Assembly (NCBI GenBank): GCA_943788935.1
Contig: CALSSE010000011.1
Location: 372,001-436,000 of the forward strand
DNA from: an uncultured bacterium
GTDB taxonomy: Bacteria; Myxococcota_A; Bradymonadia; UBA7976; VGTA01
Direction of reading: 5' to 3'
Length of the DNA stretch: 64,000 bases
The translations under genes and the position numbers were made by a program. A model generated the notes under the pieces. It did not search any database. It was given only the letters and a program-made list of their open reading frames with translations, and was not told the DNA's origin. This document shows positions 26,491-34,134 of this stretch, piece after piece (within the stretch, counting starts at the first letter, position 1; each line of letters opens with the position of its first letter).

Positions 26491-27255
26491 ATGCTCATGC
26501 TCCGCAGCACAGTGTTTTCCTTCGCTCTCAGCGCGTTTATCTTCACCCTAAGCGCTTGTACACCAACCTATCCAAAATGTGATTCTGACGATCATTGTGC
26601 TGAGAAAGGTGAAGTTTGTGTAGCGAACTTCTGTAAGCAATGTCGAGATGACAATCAATGTACAGTAGCGGGCCAATACTGCTCAGAAAACCAATGTACA
26701 TATAAGCTCGGTTACTGTGATGACGCTCGTCCTTGCAGTGGTAATCAAAAGTGCCGAGACAATCAGTGTGGCGCTCAGTGTCTCGACAACAGCGAGTGTG
26801 GTGGTAATGAGTATTGTGACCAAGGGTCATGTACTCCAAAACCACAATGTGGTCCTAATGCCGATAAGCCAGAGTGTAACCCCGGTTATGCGTGTGAGTC
26901 GGGCCGATGTGTAGAGAACTTCACCGAGTGTCGTCCCTCTGACCCTATTTACTTCGACTTCGATCGTTCAAATGTGAAGCGCTCGGAGCGTAGCAAACTT
27001 GATGAAGTCGCTGAGTGCTTTAAGGGAGATCATGTAGCTAACATGACTCTCGGTGGACACACTGACGAAGAAGGTGACGTATCATACAACCTCGCGCTTG
27101 GAGAGGAGAGAGCAAACTCTGTCCGTAAGTATCTCGAGAGAGTTGGTGTTAGCCCGAACTATATCGGTACAATCAGTTACGGTGAGGACCGGCCAGCGGT
27201 CAATGGATCAGGCAGACAGCCAAAGAACCGTCGTGTAGAGTTTGAGGCTCGCTGA
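26491..27255 (+). CDS. Cysteine-rich OmpA/Pal-type lipoprotein
   Basis: 254 residues with a lipoprotein signal ending in the lipobox LSAC (C23). Residues 23-145 contain 21 further or initial cysteines in a repeated C-x(5-8)-C pattern like the Dickkopf/EB-type modules common in Myxococcota secreted proteins, such as CRDNQCGAQCLDNSECGG. Residues about 150-254 are an OmpA C-terminal domain: YFDFDRS, the peptidoglycan-binding GGHTDEEGD...YNLALGEERANSVRKYL and NRRVEF. It should be anchored to the outer membrane and bind diaminopimelate peptidoglycan, as Pal does. The next gene is CpoB-like, which supports a Tol-Pal-type role. An intrinsic terminator follows. Confidence 0.93.
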   Translation: MLMLRSTVFSFALSAFIFTLSACTPTYPKCDSDDHCAEKGEVCVANFCKQCRDDNQCTVAGQYCSENQCTYKLGYCDDARPCSGNQKCRDNQCGAQCLDNSECGGNEYCDQGSCTPKPQCGPNADKPECNPGYACESGRCVENFTECRPSDPIYFDFDRSNVKRSERSKLDEVAECFKGDHVANMTLGGHTDEEGDVSYNLALGEERANSVRKYLERVGVSPNYIGTISYGEDRPAVNGSGRQPKNRRVEFEAR

Positions 27256-27330
27256 TTGTTCGACAGGCCACTTCAGGCCTACAGCTGACGACCATCTGTA
27301 GTCTGCAGCAAAGTGATTAACAGAAGAGAG

Positions 27331-27360
27331 AGCCGCTTGAGAGATCAAGTGGCTTTTTTT
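27331..27360 (+). terminator. Rho-independent terminator after the OmpA/Pal-type gene
   Basis: Stem AGCCGCTTGA / TCAAGTGGCT (one G-T pair) around the loop GAGA, followed by a T tract to 27360. It lies 75 bp after the Pal-like stop codon. Confidence 0.8.
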
Positions 27361-27505
27361 ATAAGATGATACACAAACCTAGAGAGTATATATGAGAAAT
27401 CAAACTCATCATCCCGAGACTCCTCATCATCCTGAGACCTCTCATCACTCGAAGAGATACTTTGACTTGTCGATATCTGATTTAATCAGCGGTCAGCAAG
27501 GGCCT

Positions 27506-28258
27506 ATGGGTATTTTTAAGCGTTGTATACTAACTTGGCTAGCGCTCAGCTTTTCAGGATGTGTCACCCATTACCGTGCTTTGGAAATCGAGACTCGAGT
27601 GCTCGTCTTAGAGAGTAAACTCGATCAGCTGAAGAAAGAAGCGCAGCAACAGAACGAATCGCAGAATGCAACCCTAGAGCATATGGGAACCGAGTTTAAG
27701 CGTTTCAATAAAGAGATCCTAGCGGTGATTGATAACTTACGTAAGGGGAGCGCTGAAGATATTGGAGATATCGTCGCCTTAAAAGAGCTCGTACAGAGAC
27801 AGCAGGGGGAATTGAGTGAGCTTCAGTTTAAGCTCTCACAGATGAAGTCCTCGGGATCCACTGCTGAAAAACTCCCCAAAGAAAAAGAGCAACTATACAG
27901 GCAAGCTGAGGGGTTTCTTTTGGCTAAGAGTTATCGTGAGGCCATTCGGTTTTATAGTGAGTTTGTGAAGCGCTATCCCGAAGATGTACGCGCGGATGAC
28001 AGCCTCTATCACATCGCTGAAGCTTATTATCAGCAGGGTCGCTATGAAGATGGTGCTCGAGCGATTCAACAAATTATTAATGAGTACCCAGACGAGAATC
28101 ATGCTGATAAAGCGCTTATATTACTCTCTGACACATATTTAGCGATGGACCAATGCCCAAAGGCACGGGACTCTCTGCTTTATCTCAAAGATAAATATCC
28201 GCGCTCTAATCAATTAAGAATTGCGAGCCGCAAATTGAAGCAGTTACGCTGTAAATAA
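27506..28258 (+). CDS. cpoB: CpoB (YbgF)-like TPR lipoprotein
   Basis: 250 residues from the ATG at 27506, chosen because it gives a clean lipoprotein signal (MGIFKRCILTWLALSFSGC, lipobox FSGC). An ATG at 27392 would add 38 residues with a duplicated HHPET tract and leave the signal internal. After the lipid Cys comes a coiled coil (about residues 20-110, with IETRVLVLESKLDQLKKE) that trimerises in CpoB, then TPRs (about 130-245) such as AEGFLLAKSYREAIRFYSEF. CpoB coordinates Tol-Pal with cell-wall synthesis at division; in E. coli it lies next to pal, as here. E. coli CpoB is soluble, so the lipoprotein signal is a lineage difference. No tolA or tolB is adjacent. Confidence 0.88.
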   Translation: MGIFKRCILTWLALSFSGCVTHYRALEIETRVLVLESKLDQLKKEAQQQNESQNATLEHMGTEFKRFNKEILAVIDNLRKGSAEDIGDIVALKELVQRQQGELSELQFKLSQMKSSGSTAEKLPKEKEQLYRQAEGFLLAKSYREAIRFYSEFVKRYPEDVRADDSLYHIAEAYYQQGRYEDGARAIQQIINEYPDENHADKALILLSDTYLAMDQCPKARDSLLYLKDKYPRSNQLRIASRKLKQLRCK

Positions 28259-28313
28259 CTCTGACAGCGTCTTAGGAACCTTATCTGAGAGAGGCTTGAG
28301 GAGATTAAGAGGC

Positions 28314-28403
28314 CTTAATACCAAGGCTCTTCTTAATACCAAGGCTCTTCTTAATACCAAGGCTCTTCTTAATACCAAGGCTCTTCTTAATACCAAGACT
28401 CTG
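28314..28403. repeat. Five tandem copies of an 18-bp unit spanning the stop codon of the OPX gene
   Basis: CTTAATACCAAGGCTCTT is repeated exactly at 28314, 28332, 28350 and 28368; the fifth copy (28386-28403) differs at two bases and overlaps the last codons and stop of the OPX gene. On the gene strand each unit reads Glu-Glu-Pro-Trp-Tyr-stop in the gene's own frame. Confidence 0.9.
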
Positions 28404-29025
28404 GAACAAATAATATATCACCAGGTTCTAAAGGAGAGTTCGGTGCTTGACCACGGCTGATCTGTTTAAAAGGGATGCGGAACTTTAGGTCGCCCCCATC
28501 GTCTTGACTACGGATGAGCACTAAATCATTTGAGGCGAGTGTCTGTAACCCACCAGCAAGAGCGATCGCTTGTACAACAGTCATACGAGACTCGAAGACA
28601 TAACTTCCAGGTTTCTTAACCAAGCCAAGGACGAAGATCTTTTTAGAGCGGGTCTCTTTGAGTAACACCGTCACTTGTGGGTCTCTAATATACTCTTGCT
28701 TGAGACGTTTAGTGATCTCAGTGGTCAGCTCATACACACCACCTTTATCGGCTTGGACATCACCAATGAGGGGGAATGTGAAGCGACCATTAACCCCTAC
28801 ATTATAGAGACCAGTCAACTCTGGTTCCCTATAAACGCGTACTTCAACCACATCACCTGGCCCGAGAAGATCCGATCGATTGAGCCCTTTGAGCTCCGCA
28901 CTTGACGGCAATCGAGGAGGCAAAGTCGCACCTGTGTTAGAGGTACAGGAGATCGCACCAGAGGAGAAGAGGATGATGAACGACCATAACCCTCGTTGCC
29001 AAGAGATTGAAGAGAGCGAACTCAT
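28387..29025 (-). CDS. Polysaccharide export (OPX/Wza-like) lipoprotein, short class 3-type
   Basis: 212 residues. The lipoprotein signal ends in GAISC (C27). Residues about 52-135 form the polysaccharide export (PES) domain, LLGPGDVVEVRVYREPELTG through FTFPLIGDV, and about 140-205 one SLBB domain, IFVLGLVKKPGSYVF. There is no C-terminal helix for an outer-membrane alpha-barrel, unlike Wza (about 380 residues). Short OPX proteins like this work with a separate outer-membrane beta-barrel, and such a gene lies immediately upstream. It would sit in the periplasmic leaflet of the outer membrane as part of a polymer exit channel. No glycosyltransferase, Wzx, Wzy or Wzc gene is in view. The 3' end carries tandem copies of its own final codons. 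Confidence 0.92.
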   Translation of the reverse strand: MSSLSSISWQRGLWSFIILFSSGAISCTSNTGATLPPRLPSSAELKGLNRSDLLGPGDVVEVRVYREPELTGLYNVGVNGRFTFPLIGDVQADKGGVYELTTEITKRLKQEYIRDPQVTVLLKETRSKKIFVLGLVKKPGSYVFESRMTVVQAIALAGGLQTLASNDLVLIRSQDDGGDLKFRIPFKQISRGQAPNSPLEPGDILFVPESWY

Positions 29026-29064
29026 ACCGTTATACTTTCGATGATGACCGACTCGACGAAGAGA

Positions 29065-30384
29065 TCAGTTAAAGTAAAGCGCGAGAGTGAAGAGCTGACG
29101 CTGGTATGAGGCGAAGTCGATAGGGTCGTTGACTGGAAGTTCATAGTCAGTGTAGTTTGCCTCAATGCTATAAGCGATCTGCAGAGAAAATTGTCCGGTG
29201 AGCTTGGTGAGTAAGGCGACCTGAGATCTAATGACAGGGTCAGTTCTAGATGCATTATCGATGGCGTTTGCCGCGTTATACTCATAAATATCGTAAGAGA
29301 TATTAGCGTTTAAGGTGAGTCGATTAGAGAGATTAAAAGAGCTCTTGGCATAGATTCTGTCTAGGGTATAAAAATTTGAGAAGCCAGAGTCTTGCCCATC
29401 GCGTTGATACCCTATGCTGACCTCGGTTACAGGGGTGTAGATGTAGCTAAATTGGAATAGACCTATGAAGCCTTCATATGAAGAACCATTGCGGTTGTAT
29501 GTGTTACTGTAGCCACCCTTCAAATAAACTGAGAAGCGGGTCGTGATCAAACCGCTGAGCCCCAACTCCATACGCAATGGCGTTGAGTCTCTTGATAAGA
29601 GCTCAGGATCTTCGTCACCTTCTCCACCGGCTAAATCATTATAGTTGTTAGAGGTGTATGATACGTCAAAAGTTAGAAAGTTTTTAGGGAGAAATCTCCA
29701 TCTAGAGGCAAGAGAGAAGGTGTGCGCGTTTTTTTCTGAGCGTTGTTGAATTAATAATCCATCGCCCTCGTTGAGAAAGAAGATCGAGCGCAGCTCATAC
29801 CCTAATTTAAGCCCAAGTGGACCGCCTCCATTACGTCTACCAGGTGAGAAATCAACAGCTGTACCAAGAATATTGTCAACACGTTCAAAACCGAAAGTCG
29901 TTCCTTCGAAAGCGGGACGTTCTATGTAATTAAAGCGATCATTTAAGATGAGCTGAACATCACTTTGATTGCCGAGTATTAATTGGCCGTTGAGTCGAGC
30001 GAAGTCTATGCCATTTCGGCCTTGTCTCAGCGTCTCTAACTCAGACTCTGCTCTCCCATTTTCATCACCGAGATACACATAATGGCGATAAGCAGAAGAG
30101 GCATCGAGATTGAACGCCACACCAGATCGATCACGATTCTGTAGCTTGAGTCCTCCTCCAACCTTTAAGACTGCACCAAAGTTTGGGAGGTTACCCGTAG
30201 GCTCTTGTTCTGACTCATAGAAGACATTGTCATCGTAGTCCCCACTGAGCCATAGCTGTGGTCTCAACTTAAAGCTATCAGTTTTAAGCGTGAGAGGCTC
30301 TGCATAGCAGAGATTGGGTATGGATATCGAAGCCAACAAAAGCGTGAGAGCGACGTGTGTTTTAGTGATCATTGGTGTCAGCAT
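29065..30384 (-). CDS. Outer-membrane beta-barrel protein, putative polysaccharide porin paired with OPX
   Basis: About 439 residues with a signal peptide (VALTLLLASISIPNLCYA). The mature protein is almost entirely alternating amphipathic strands (SVYLKGGYSNTYNR, KSSFNLSNRLTLNANISYDI) and ends with the aromatic strand LFTLALYFN, whose terminal Phe-Asn is close to the BamA signature. This marks an outer-membrane beta-barrel of about 18 strands by length. In Myxococcota short OPX proteins pair with such barrels (EpsX/MasX/BpsX type), and the OPX gene is 39 bp downstream, so a polymer porin is the best guess. Start is uncertain: ATGs at 30459, 30384 and 30372 are in frame; 30384 or 30372 gives the normal signal length. 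Confidence 0.85.
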   Translation of the reverse strand: MLTPMITKTHVALTLLLASISIPNLCYAEPLTLKTDSFKLRPQLWLSGDYDDNVFYESEQEPTGNLPNFGAVLKVGGGLKLQNRDRSGVAFNLDASSAYRHYVYLGDENGRAESELETLRQGRNGIDFARLNGQLILGNQSDVQLILNDRFNYIERPAFEGTTFGFERVDNILGTAVDFSPGRRNGGGPLGLKLGYELRSIFFLNEGDGLLIQQRSEKNAHTFSLASRWRFLPKNFLTFDVSYTSNNYNDLAGGEGDEDPELLSRDSTPLRMELGLSGLITTRFSVYLKGGYSNTYNRNGSSYEGFIGLFQFSYIYTPVTEVSIGYQRDGQDSGFSNFYTLDRIYAKSSFNLSNRLTLNANISYDIYEYNAANAIDNASRTDPVIRSQVALLTKLTGQFSLQIAYSIEANYTDYELPVNDPIDFASYQRQLFTLALYFN

Positions 30385-30472
30385 ATTCCTAAATACATTA
30401 AGCCGTATTTTTTGATCCGTTGAGACTAAAGCAGGCCTCGCTTGTTCGCTGTTTATCATGAGGTTCTAAAGT

Positions 30473-31072
30473 TCACTCACTCGCAGAGATCGCTTCGGGG
30501 CGCTCTGTGGCTATGGGGTCGTAAATGATAACAGTACTGTCATCGGTCGTTGGCTGAAACTCTTGTACAGCTTTATCAGAGATCTCGGGTTCTGACCTTA
30601 AGTTTTGGTTGATCGTCATAGGGTCAACATCATCTGAACAGCTAGCTATTTTAATTTTGAGCTCTTTCACTCGCTCCGCAGCCATTTTGATTTTGACGTA
30701 TTCATGATTGACCAAGTCTATTTGGTTAGTCACTGAGGCCTCTTTAAGATTCAGATGCGCTTCTTCAGAGATTCTTAGTAGCCCTTTGACGGTGGAGAGT
30801 TCTCGTCGAATGCAAGAGATCTGGTTAGTGTCCTTTTGATCCACAGCACCTTGCAGCTCTCTTAGAGTAAACTTCAGTGAGTCTTTCATTGAGCTGACGG
30901 TCTGATCGGTGAGTTTGAGCTTCTCCCCAATCGATAGACGTTCAGCATCTCTGTATGATCGACCCAACTCTGCATTCGCAGAGGAAGTCATCATTAGGCA
31001 GATTAAGGAGCCCCCAACCACCGTTAAAACGCGGCTAGACAAAGACTGATTGAAAACGAATATGTGTTTCAT
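30473..31072 (-). CDS. Small periplasmic coiled-coil protein of unknown function
   Basis: 199 residues with a signal peptide (VVGGSLICLMMTSSANA). ATG at 31072 has GAGGAG eight bases upstream. The mature part is helical and charged, with heptad-like segments (TVSSMKDSLKFTLRELQGAV, HEYVKIKMAAERVKELKIKI) and two cysteines (in ISCIRREL and IASCSDD) that could form a disulfide. The C-terminus is acidic and probably unstructured. It lies between the AgmX-type TonB gene (43 bp upstream) and the barrel gene, so it may link the TonB-like protein to the outer-membrane pore. I do not recognise the family. Confidence 0.8.
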   Translation of the reverse strand: MKHIFVFNQSLSSRVLTVVGGSLICLMMTSSANAELGRSYRDAERLSIGEKLKLTDQTVSSMKDSLKFTLRELQGAVDQKDTNQISCIRRELSTVKGLLRISEEAHLNLKEASVTNQIDLVNHEYVKIKMAAERVKELKIKIASCSDDVDPMTINQNLRSEPEISDKAVQEFQPTTDDSTVIIYDPIATERPEAISASE

Positions 31073-31114
31073 CTGCTGATCTCCTCTTTTAGGTTGCTAC
31101 AGCGTATCATAACT

Positions 31115-32482
31115 TTAGTTAGATGGTGTAAACACGAAAGGATAAGCGATCGTGACACTACCACCCGCTGGCTTAGGGAAACGCCATCTCTTAATCTGCT
31201 TCGCGATACATTTAGCGACAGCGGGCGAACCCATTGTATTTTGAATCGCTTTACTGCTGCTCACTCTACCCGAAGGCTCAATGGTGAAGCGGATCTTTAT
31301 TTTACCCTTGAGAGTGTTATCTTTCTTCAACTGAGACTCATAACAACCTTGGAGGGCACGCTTGCGACGCTGTACGATTCGCTGGATCTTTGATGTAGAT
31401 AAGGTGCCTGTCCCAATCGCTTCAGAGGGTCGGCTGACCTTAATTCGACCTTTGATCTTCTTCTCACGTTTACGCCCGCTACGTACGTTTTTTCTGCCCT
31501 TGCCCTGAAGTTTCTTGTCATCGATCCCCATAGTTTGACCTGAAGTGTCACCAATGGGACCCTTGACGCGCTTAACATCAGCGCCGGCGACGGCTAACCC
31601 AACCCCATCAAAAGCCTCAGCGATCGAAGTACGTGCTGCTTCACCTGACAGCTCCCCAACAATATTGGTATCTCCTCCTCCCCCTGATACTAAGTATTTG
31701 AGGGCAGTGGAATTAGTCACTTTTTCGGTGAGGATCCGTTTACGCTTTTGGATATTCTCTGGCGTATCAGGCTTGGGAGGCTCTACAGGCTCAGCATCCT
31801 CTTGAGGCTCACTCTCTTTTTCAACAGGCTTTTGTTTGTCATCCTTGGGAAGATCTTCAGGAGGAGGAGGGGGTGGCTCCTCGATCTTATTAATGATCTC
31901 TGTAAACCGACTGACGACCTCAGCGATATCTATCACCCTTGGTGGATAATCTCGGGTCAACATAAAGGACAGTGAGCTTGATTGCAGTATAAAGCTGCAG
32001 AGGAGTACATTAGCGAAGGGCCAATCGATCGCTTTCCATAAGCTGCGCTTATAGGCAGCAGGGAGCTCAGGACGTACTCGCGGAGGCGGTGGAGTGATAA
32101 ATTGGAAGAGTAGGTTGAACTCACCGATGACCAATTTACCTCTCATCATCTCGTTAAGCTCCAAAACTTGGAGCTTCCCTTCGAGTTTTGAGATCCCTTG
32201 GTCAGCGATTGTTCTCAGATCTAGAGTCTGATTACTTTGCTCTTGACCACTAATGGTGAGCCGCCCCTCCATTTTAGTGGTGAATTGTAAGTGATACCGC
32301 TTGTTCTTTACTTTAATAAGAGGATAGATCGGTGGTAAGCCTTCGATCGAAAGCTGGAAAGTACACCTGTCAGAAGTCCCCACAGTTATATTTCTGTGCT
32401 TATGGAGCAGGTGTTCTTTGACTACCCTTCCGTTCTTGATCAGACCGATCCTCAATATTTTGCGGTCTGTATGCTGGGCCAT
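31115..32482 (-). CDS. GltG/AgmX-like TonB-type protein: FHA-like N-terminus, one TM, AgmX/PglI C-terminal domain
   Basis: 455 residues. Residues 1-130 are a cytoplasmic beta-rich domain with FHA-like features (KHRNITVGTSDRCTFQLS). A membrane segment follows near 152-172 (FANVLLCSFILQSSSLSFML), then a Pro/Glu-rich periplasmic spacer (EEPPPPPPEDLP). The last 95 residues match the AgmX/PglI C-terminal domain: LQGCYESQLKKDNTLKGKIK, IRFTIEPSGRV, AKCIAKQIKRWRFPKPAGGS and YPFVF. This is the TonB-like layout of GltG and GltJ in the Myxococcus gliding machine, where such proteins couple a TolQR-type motor to outer-membrane parts. It lies downstream of tolQ-tolR-tolR behind a terminator, so it may be a separate transcript. 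FHA assignment is tentative; the C-terminal domain is secure. Confidence 0.9.
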   Translation of the reverse strand: MAQHTDRKILRIGLIKNGRVVKEHLLHKHRNITVGTSDRCTFQLSIEGLPPIYPLIKVKNKRYHLQFTTKMEGRLTISGQEQSNQTLDLRTIADQGISKLEGKLQVLELNEMMRGKLVIGEFNLLFQFITPPPPRVRPELPAAYKRSLWKAIDWPFANVLLCSFILQSSSLSFMLTRDYPPRVIDIAEVVSRFTEIINKIEEPPPPPPEDLPKDDKQKPVEKESEPQEDAEPVEPPKPDTPENIQKRKRILTEKVTNSTALKYLVSGGGGDTNIVGELSGEAARTSIAEAFDGVGLAVAGADVKRVKGPIGDTSGQTMGIDDKKLQGKGRKNVRSGRKREKKIKGRIKVSRPSEAIGTGTLSTSKIQRIVQRRKRALQGCYESQLKKDNTLKGKIKIRFTIEPSGRVSSSKAIQNTMGSPAVAKCIAKQIKRWRFPKPAGGSVTIAYPFVFTPSN

Positions 32483-32782
32483 AATGTATCCCTTTGTCGT
32501 TGTGAGTTACACCTCGTCGTGCAGTCAAGTCGCAGACTCCCGATGTATGACACATAAAGCGGTAGGAAGTTTTGTAGATCTTCAAAATCAGTTCGGCATA
32601 TTAGATGCTGAACTTGATAGTTTCAACTCTAATTTACAAGAACAATAGGGTCAATCTAATCCTCAGTGAACTATTGGAATAGATATTCAAAGAATTAAAA
32701 AAGCCAAAGCACAGGGACTTTGGCTTTGGTGTACCGAAGAGGTTAATATTTAAAAAATTATCCTCGAGCTGATTTCAGAAGA
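32483..32782. other. 300-bp intergenic region between the second tolR and the TonB-like gene
   Basis: It contains the tolR terminator at 32695-32727 and, by position, the promoter of the TonB-like gene at 32482. I saw no convincing -35/-10 pair and no coding frame of note. Confidence 0.5.
32695..32727 (-). terminator. Rho-independent terminator after tolQ-tolR-tolR
   Basis: Read on the minus strand: a 10-bp perfect stem AAAGCCAAAG / CTTTGGCTTT around an 8-nt loop, running into TTTTTTAATT. It lies 56 bp after the second tolR stop and separates the motor genes from the TonB-like gene. Confidence 0.85.
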
Positions 32783-33352
32783 TTAAATCTTCTGTTTGAG
32801 CTGGCCACCCTTGACGACTGCAAACTTGAATTTCGTAAAAGTCGCTTGACCCGCAGTGTAGATCACTTTGTTAATCAAGCGGTAATGAGTCTCACCATGT
32901 ACGATAATGGTGATAATATCTTTAAAGTTTTGCTTCAAAGCCGCGGCGAGCTCCTTGCGCTCTTTAACGACTTGGTCTAATCGATCTTTAAGCTGGGGGA
33001 TCGTCAGAGTGTTTGGATCTGAAGTGTCAACCTTATTGTTCTTGATGGTCACAACAGGTTTGTCATCGACCAAAATGCCATCGGCGGCTACGGTGAGGGT
33101 CGTGGTCTTCTCTTTAGCGTTAAGCATTGTCGTAGACAATGGTAGCTGGAGCTTCTCATGAGGTGTGACCTTCATGGGATCAGTAGAGAAGTTCATCAAG
33201 AGGAAGATCAAAATAATGGTAACCGCGTCCATCAGGGAGTTGATACTTATGCTACCATCATCAGGGAGTTCTTTTTTACGACGTTGACGGCTCTTGGCCT
33301 TTGCTTGCTCGATTAACCATGCGTCTAACGATTTTTGTTTACGTGGATCCAT
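32783..33352 (-). CDS. TolR/ExbD-family protein, Asp-containing
   Basis: 189 residues from the ATG at 33352, chosen because GAGGAA precedes it and the frame above it overlaps the previous gene. A basic N-terminus (KAKSRQRRKKELP) is followed by one membrane helix, SINSLMDAVTIILIFLLMNF, in which D42 is at the position of the proton-carrying Asp of TolR/ExbD. The periplasmic domain (about 60-189) has the usual beta-alpha pattern ending in VIYTAGQATFTKFKF. It begins 10 bp after the stop of the first TolR gene. With TolQ it should form a proton-driven stator. Two TolR proteins with one TolQ is the subunit set of the Myxococcus AglRQS gliding motor. Confidence 0.92.
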   Translation of the reverse strand: MDPRKQKSLDAWLIEQAKAKSRQRRKKELPDDGSISINSLMDAVTIILIFLLMNFSTDPMKVTPHEKLQLPLSTTMLNAKEKTTTLTVAADGILVDDKPVVTIKNNKVDTSDPNTLTIPQLKDRLDQVVKERKELAAALKQNFKDIITIIVHGETHYRLINKVIYTAGQATFTKFKFAVVKGGQLKQKI

Positions 33353-33362
33353 TTTCAATTCC

Positions 33363-34022
33363 TCACTGAACGATGGCGAAGGTGACTTGGTCCCAAAGAG
33401 GCTTATAGGTGGAGGTCGTAGCCTCTTCACCTTCACCTTCTTCTTCGACCTTCTTGTACGCGGAGTTATTCGCAGCTTCGCTGAGTTCAGCGATGTTATC
33501 CATCTTGACACCATCTGCGAATTGGTAACGAACAACGTCCATTGTACGGATAAGGTACTTGAATTCGAGCTCTGGCTCTGCGGTGAGCGTCAGTAGCTTG
33601 TCATCTTCGTACATCTCTCTGAGCCTGAGAAGTTTCTTGTAGAGATCAATATAGTCGTAGGTCGTAACCTTCTCTACATCACCATCCTTTTTGGAGTAGT
33701 CTTCGGTCTTCATGGGAATCTTAACACCGCTGGCGTCTCCCTGACCTTCGAAAACAGCAGAGAGGTCTGCGCCAGTGGCCTTAAGCAAGAAGCCTTCCTT
33801 GCTTAGCGCTACGGTCAATCCTAGAGGCTTTTTATCTTTATCCTCTTCGGGCTGCTTAGTGCTCGCAGGCCCAACCTTTGGCGCACTCACGTTCACCATA
33901 CCGATTTTCACTAACTGCGTCTTAAAGAGTACAAGCGGGATCAAGCACAGGACGAGGTTCATGATGGGGATGAGGTTAATGTCTTCAACTTCTTCAACAA
34001 ACTTTGACTTTTTTCGAGCCAT
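33363..34022 (-). CDS. TolR/ExbD-family protein lacking the proton-carrying Asp
   Basis: 219 residues. The N-terminus MARKKSKF and the single helix DINLIPIMNLVLCLIPLVLF align with E. coli TolR (EINIVPLLDVLLVLLLIF), but N22 replaces the essential Asp. The periplasmic region (about 45-219) carries the ExbD-like plan, with an acidic low-complexity insert (EEEGEGEEAT) near the C-terminus. The gene lies between tolQ and the Asp-containing tolR, so the two probably form a heterodimer beside TolQ, one subunit carrying protons and the other structural. That division of labour is inference; the substitution is seen directly. Confidence 0.9.
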   Translation of the reverse strand: MARKKSKFVEEVEDINLIPIMNLVLCLIPLVLFKTQLVKIGMVNVSAPKVGPASTKQPEEDKDKKPLGLTVALSKEGFLLKATGADLSAVFEGQGDASGVKIPMKTEDYSKKDGDVEKVTTYDYIDLYKKLLRLREMYEDDKLLTLTAEPELEFKYLIRTMDVVRYQFADGVKMDNIAELSEAANNSAYKKVEEEGEGEEATTSTYKPLWDQVTFAIVQ

Positions 34023-34093
34023 CGGAGGTATTCCCTTCGAAATTGTGAGCTTACAGGTTGGAGTAGCGTGAATGTAGTCACGCCATTCGTTGA

Positions 34094-34133
34094 GCTCGTC
34101 TGATGACGAGCGACTCGAGATCAGTCACTCGAG
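34094..34133 (-). promoter_or_regulatory. Two adjacent hairpins in the tolQ-tolR intercistronic region
   Basis: GCTCGTC-4-GACGAGC (34094-34111) is a perfect 7-bp stem. Next to it ACTCGAG occurs twice (34113 and 34127), and CTCGAG is self-complementary, so a second stem forms. No U-tract follows. Such a structure between cistrons could stabilise the tolQ part of the mRNA and raise TolQ over TolR. Confidence 0.45.
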
Positions 34134-34134
34134 A

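Noticed and set aside
28314..28403. CRISPR-like appearance of the regular 18-bp repeat
   Set aside because: Repeats are directly adjacent without unique spacers, and no cas gene is near. The same holds for the arrays at 35581 and 60922.
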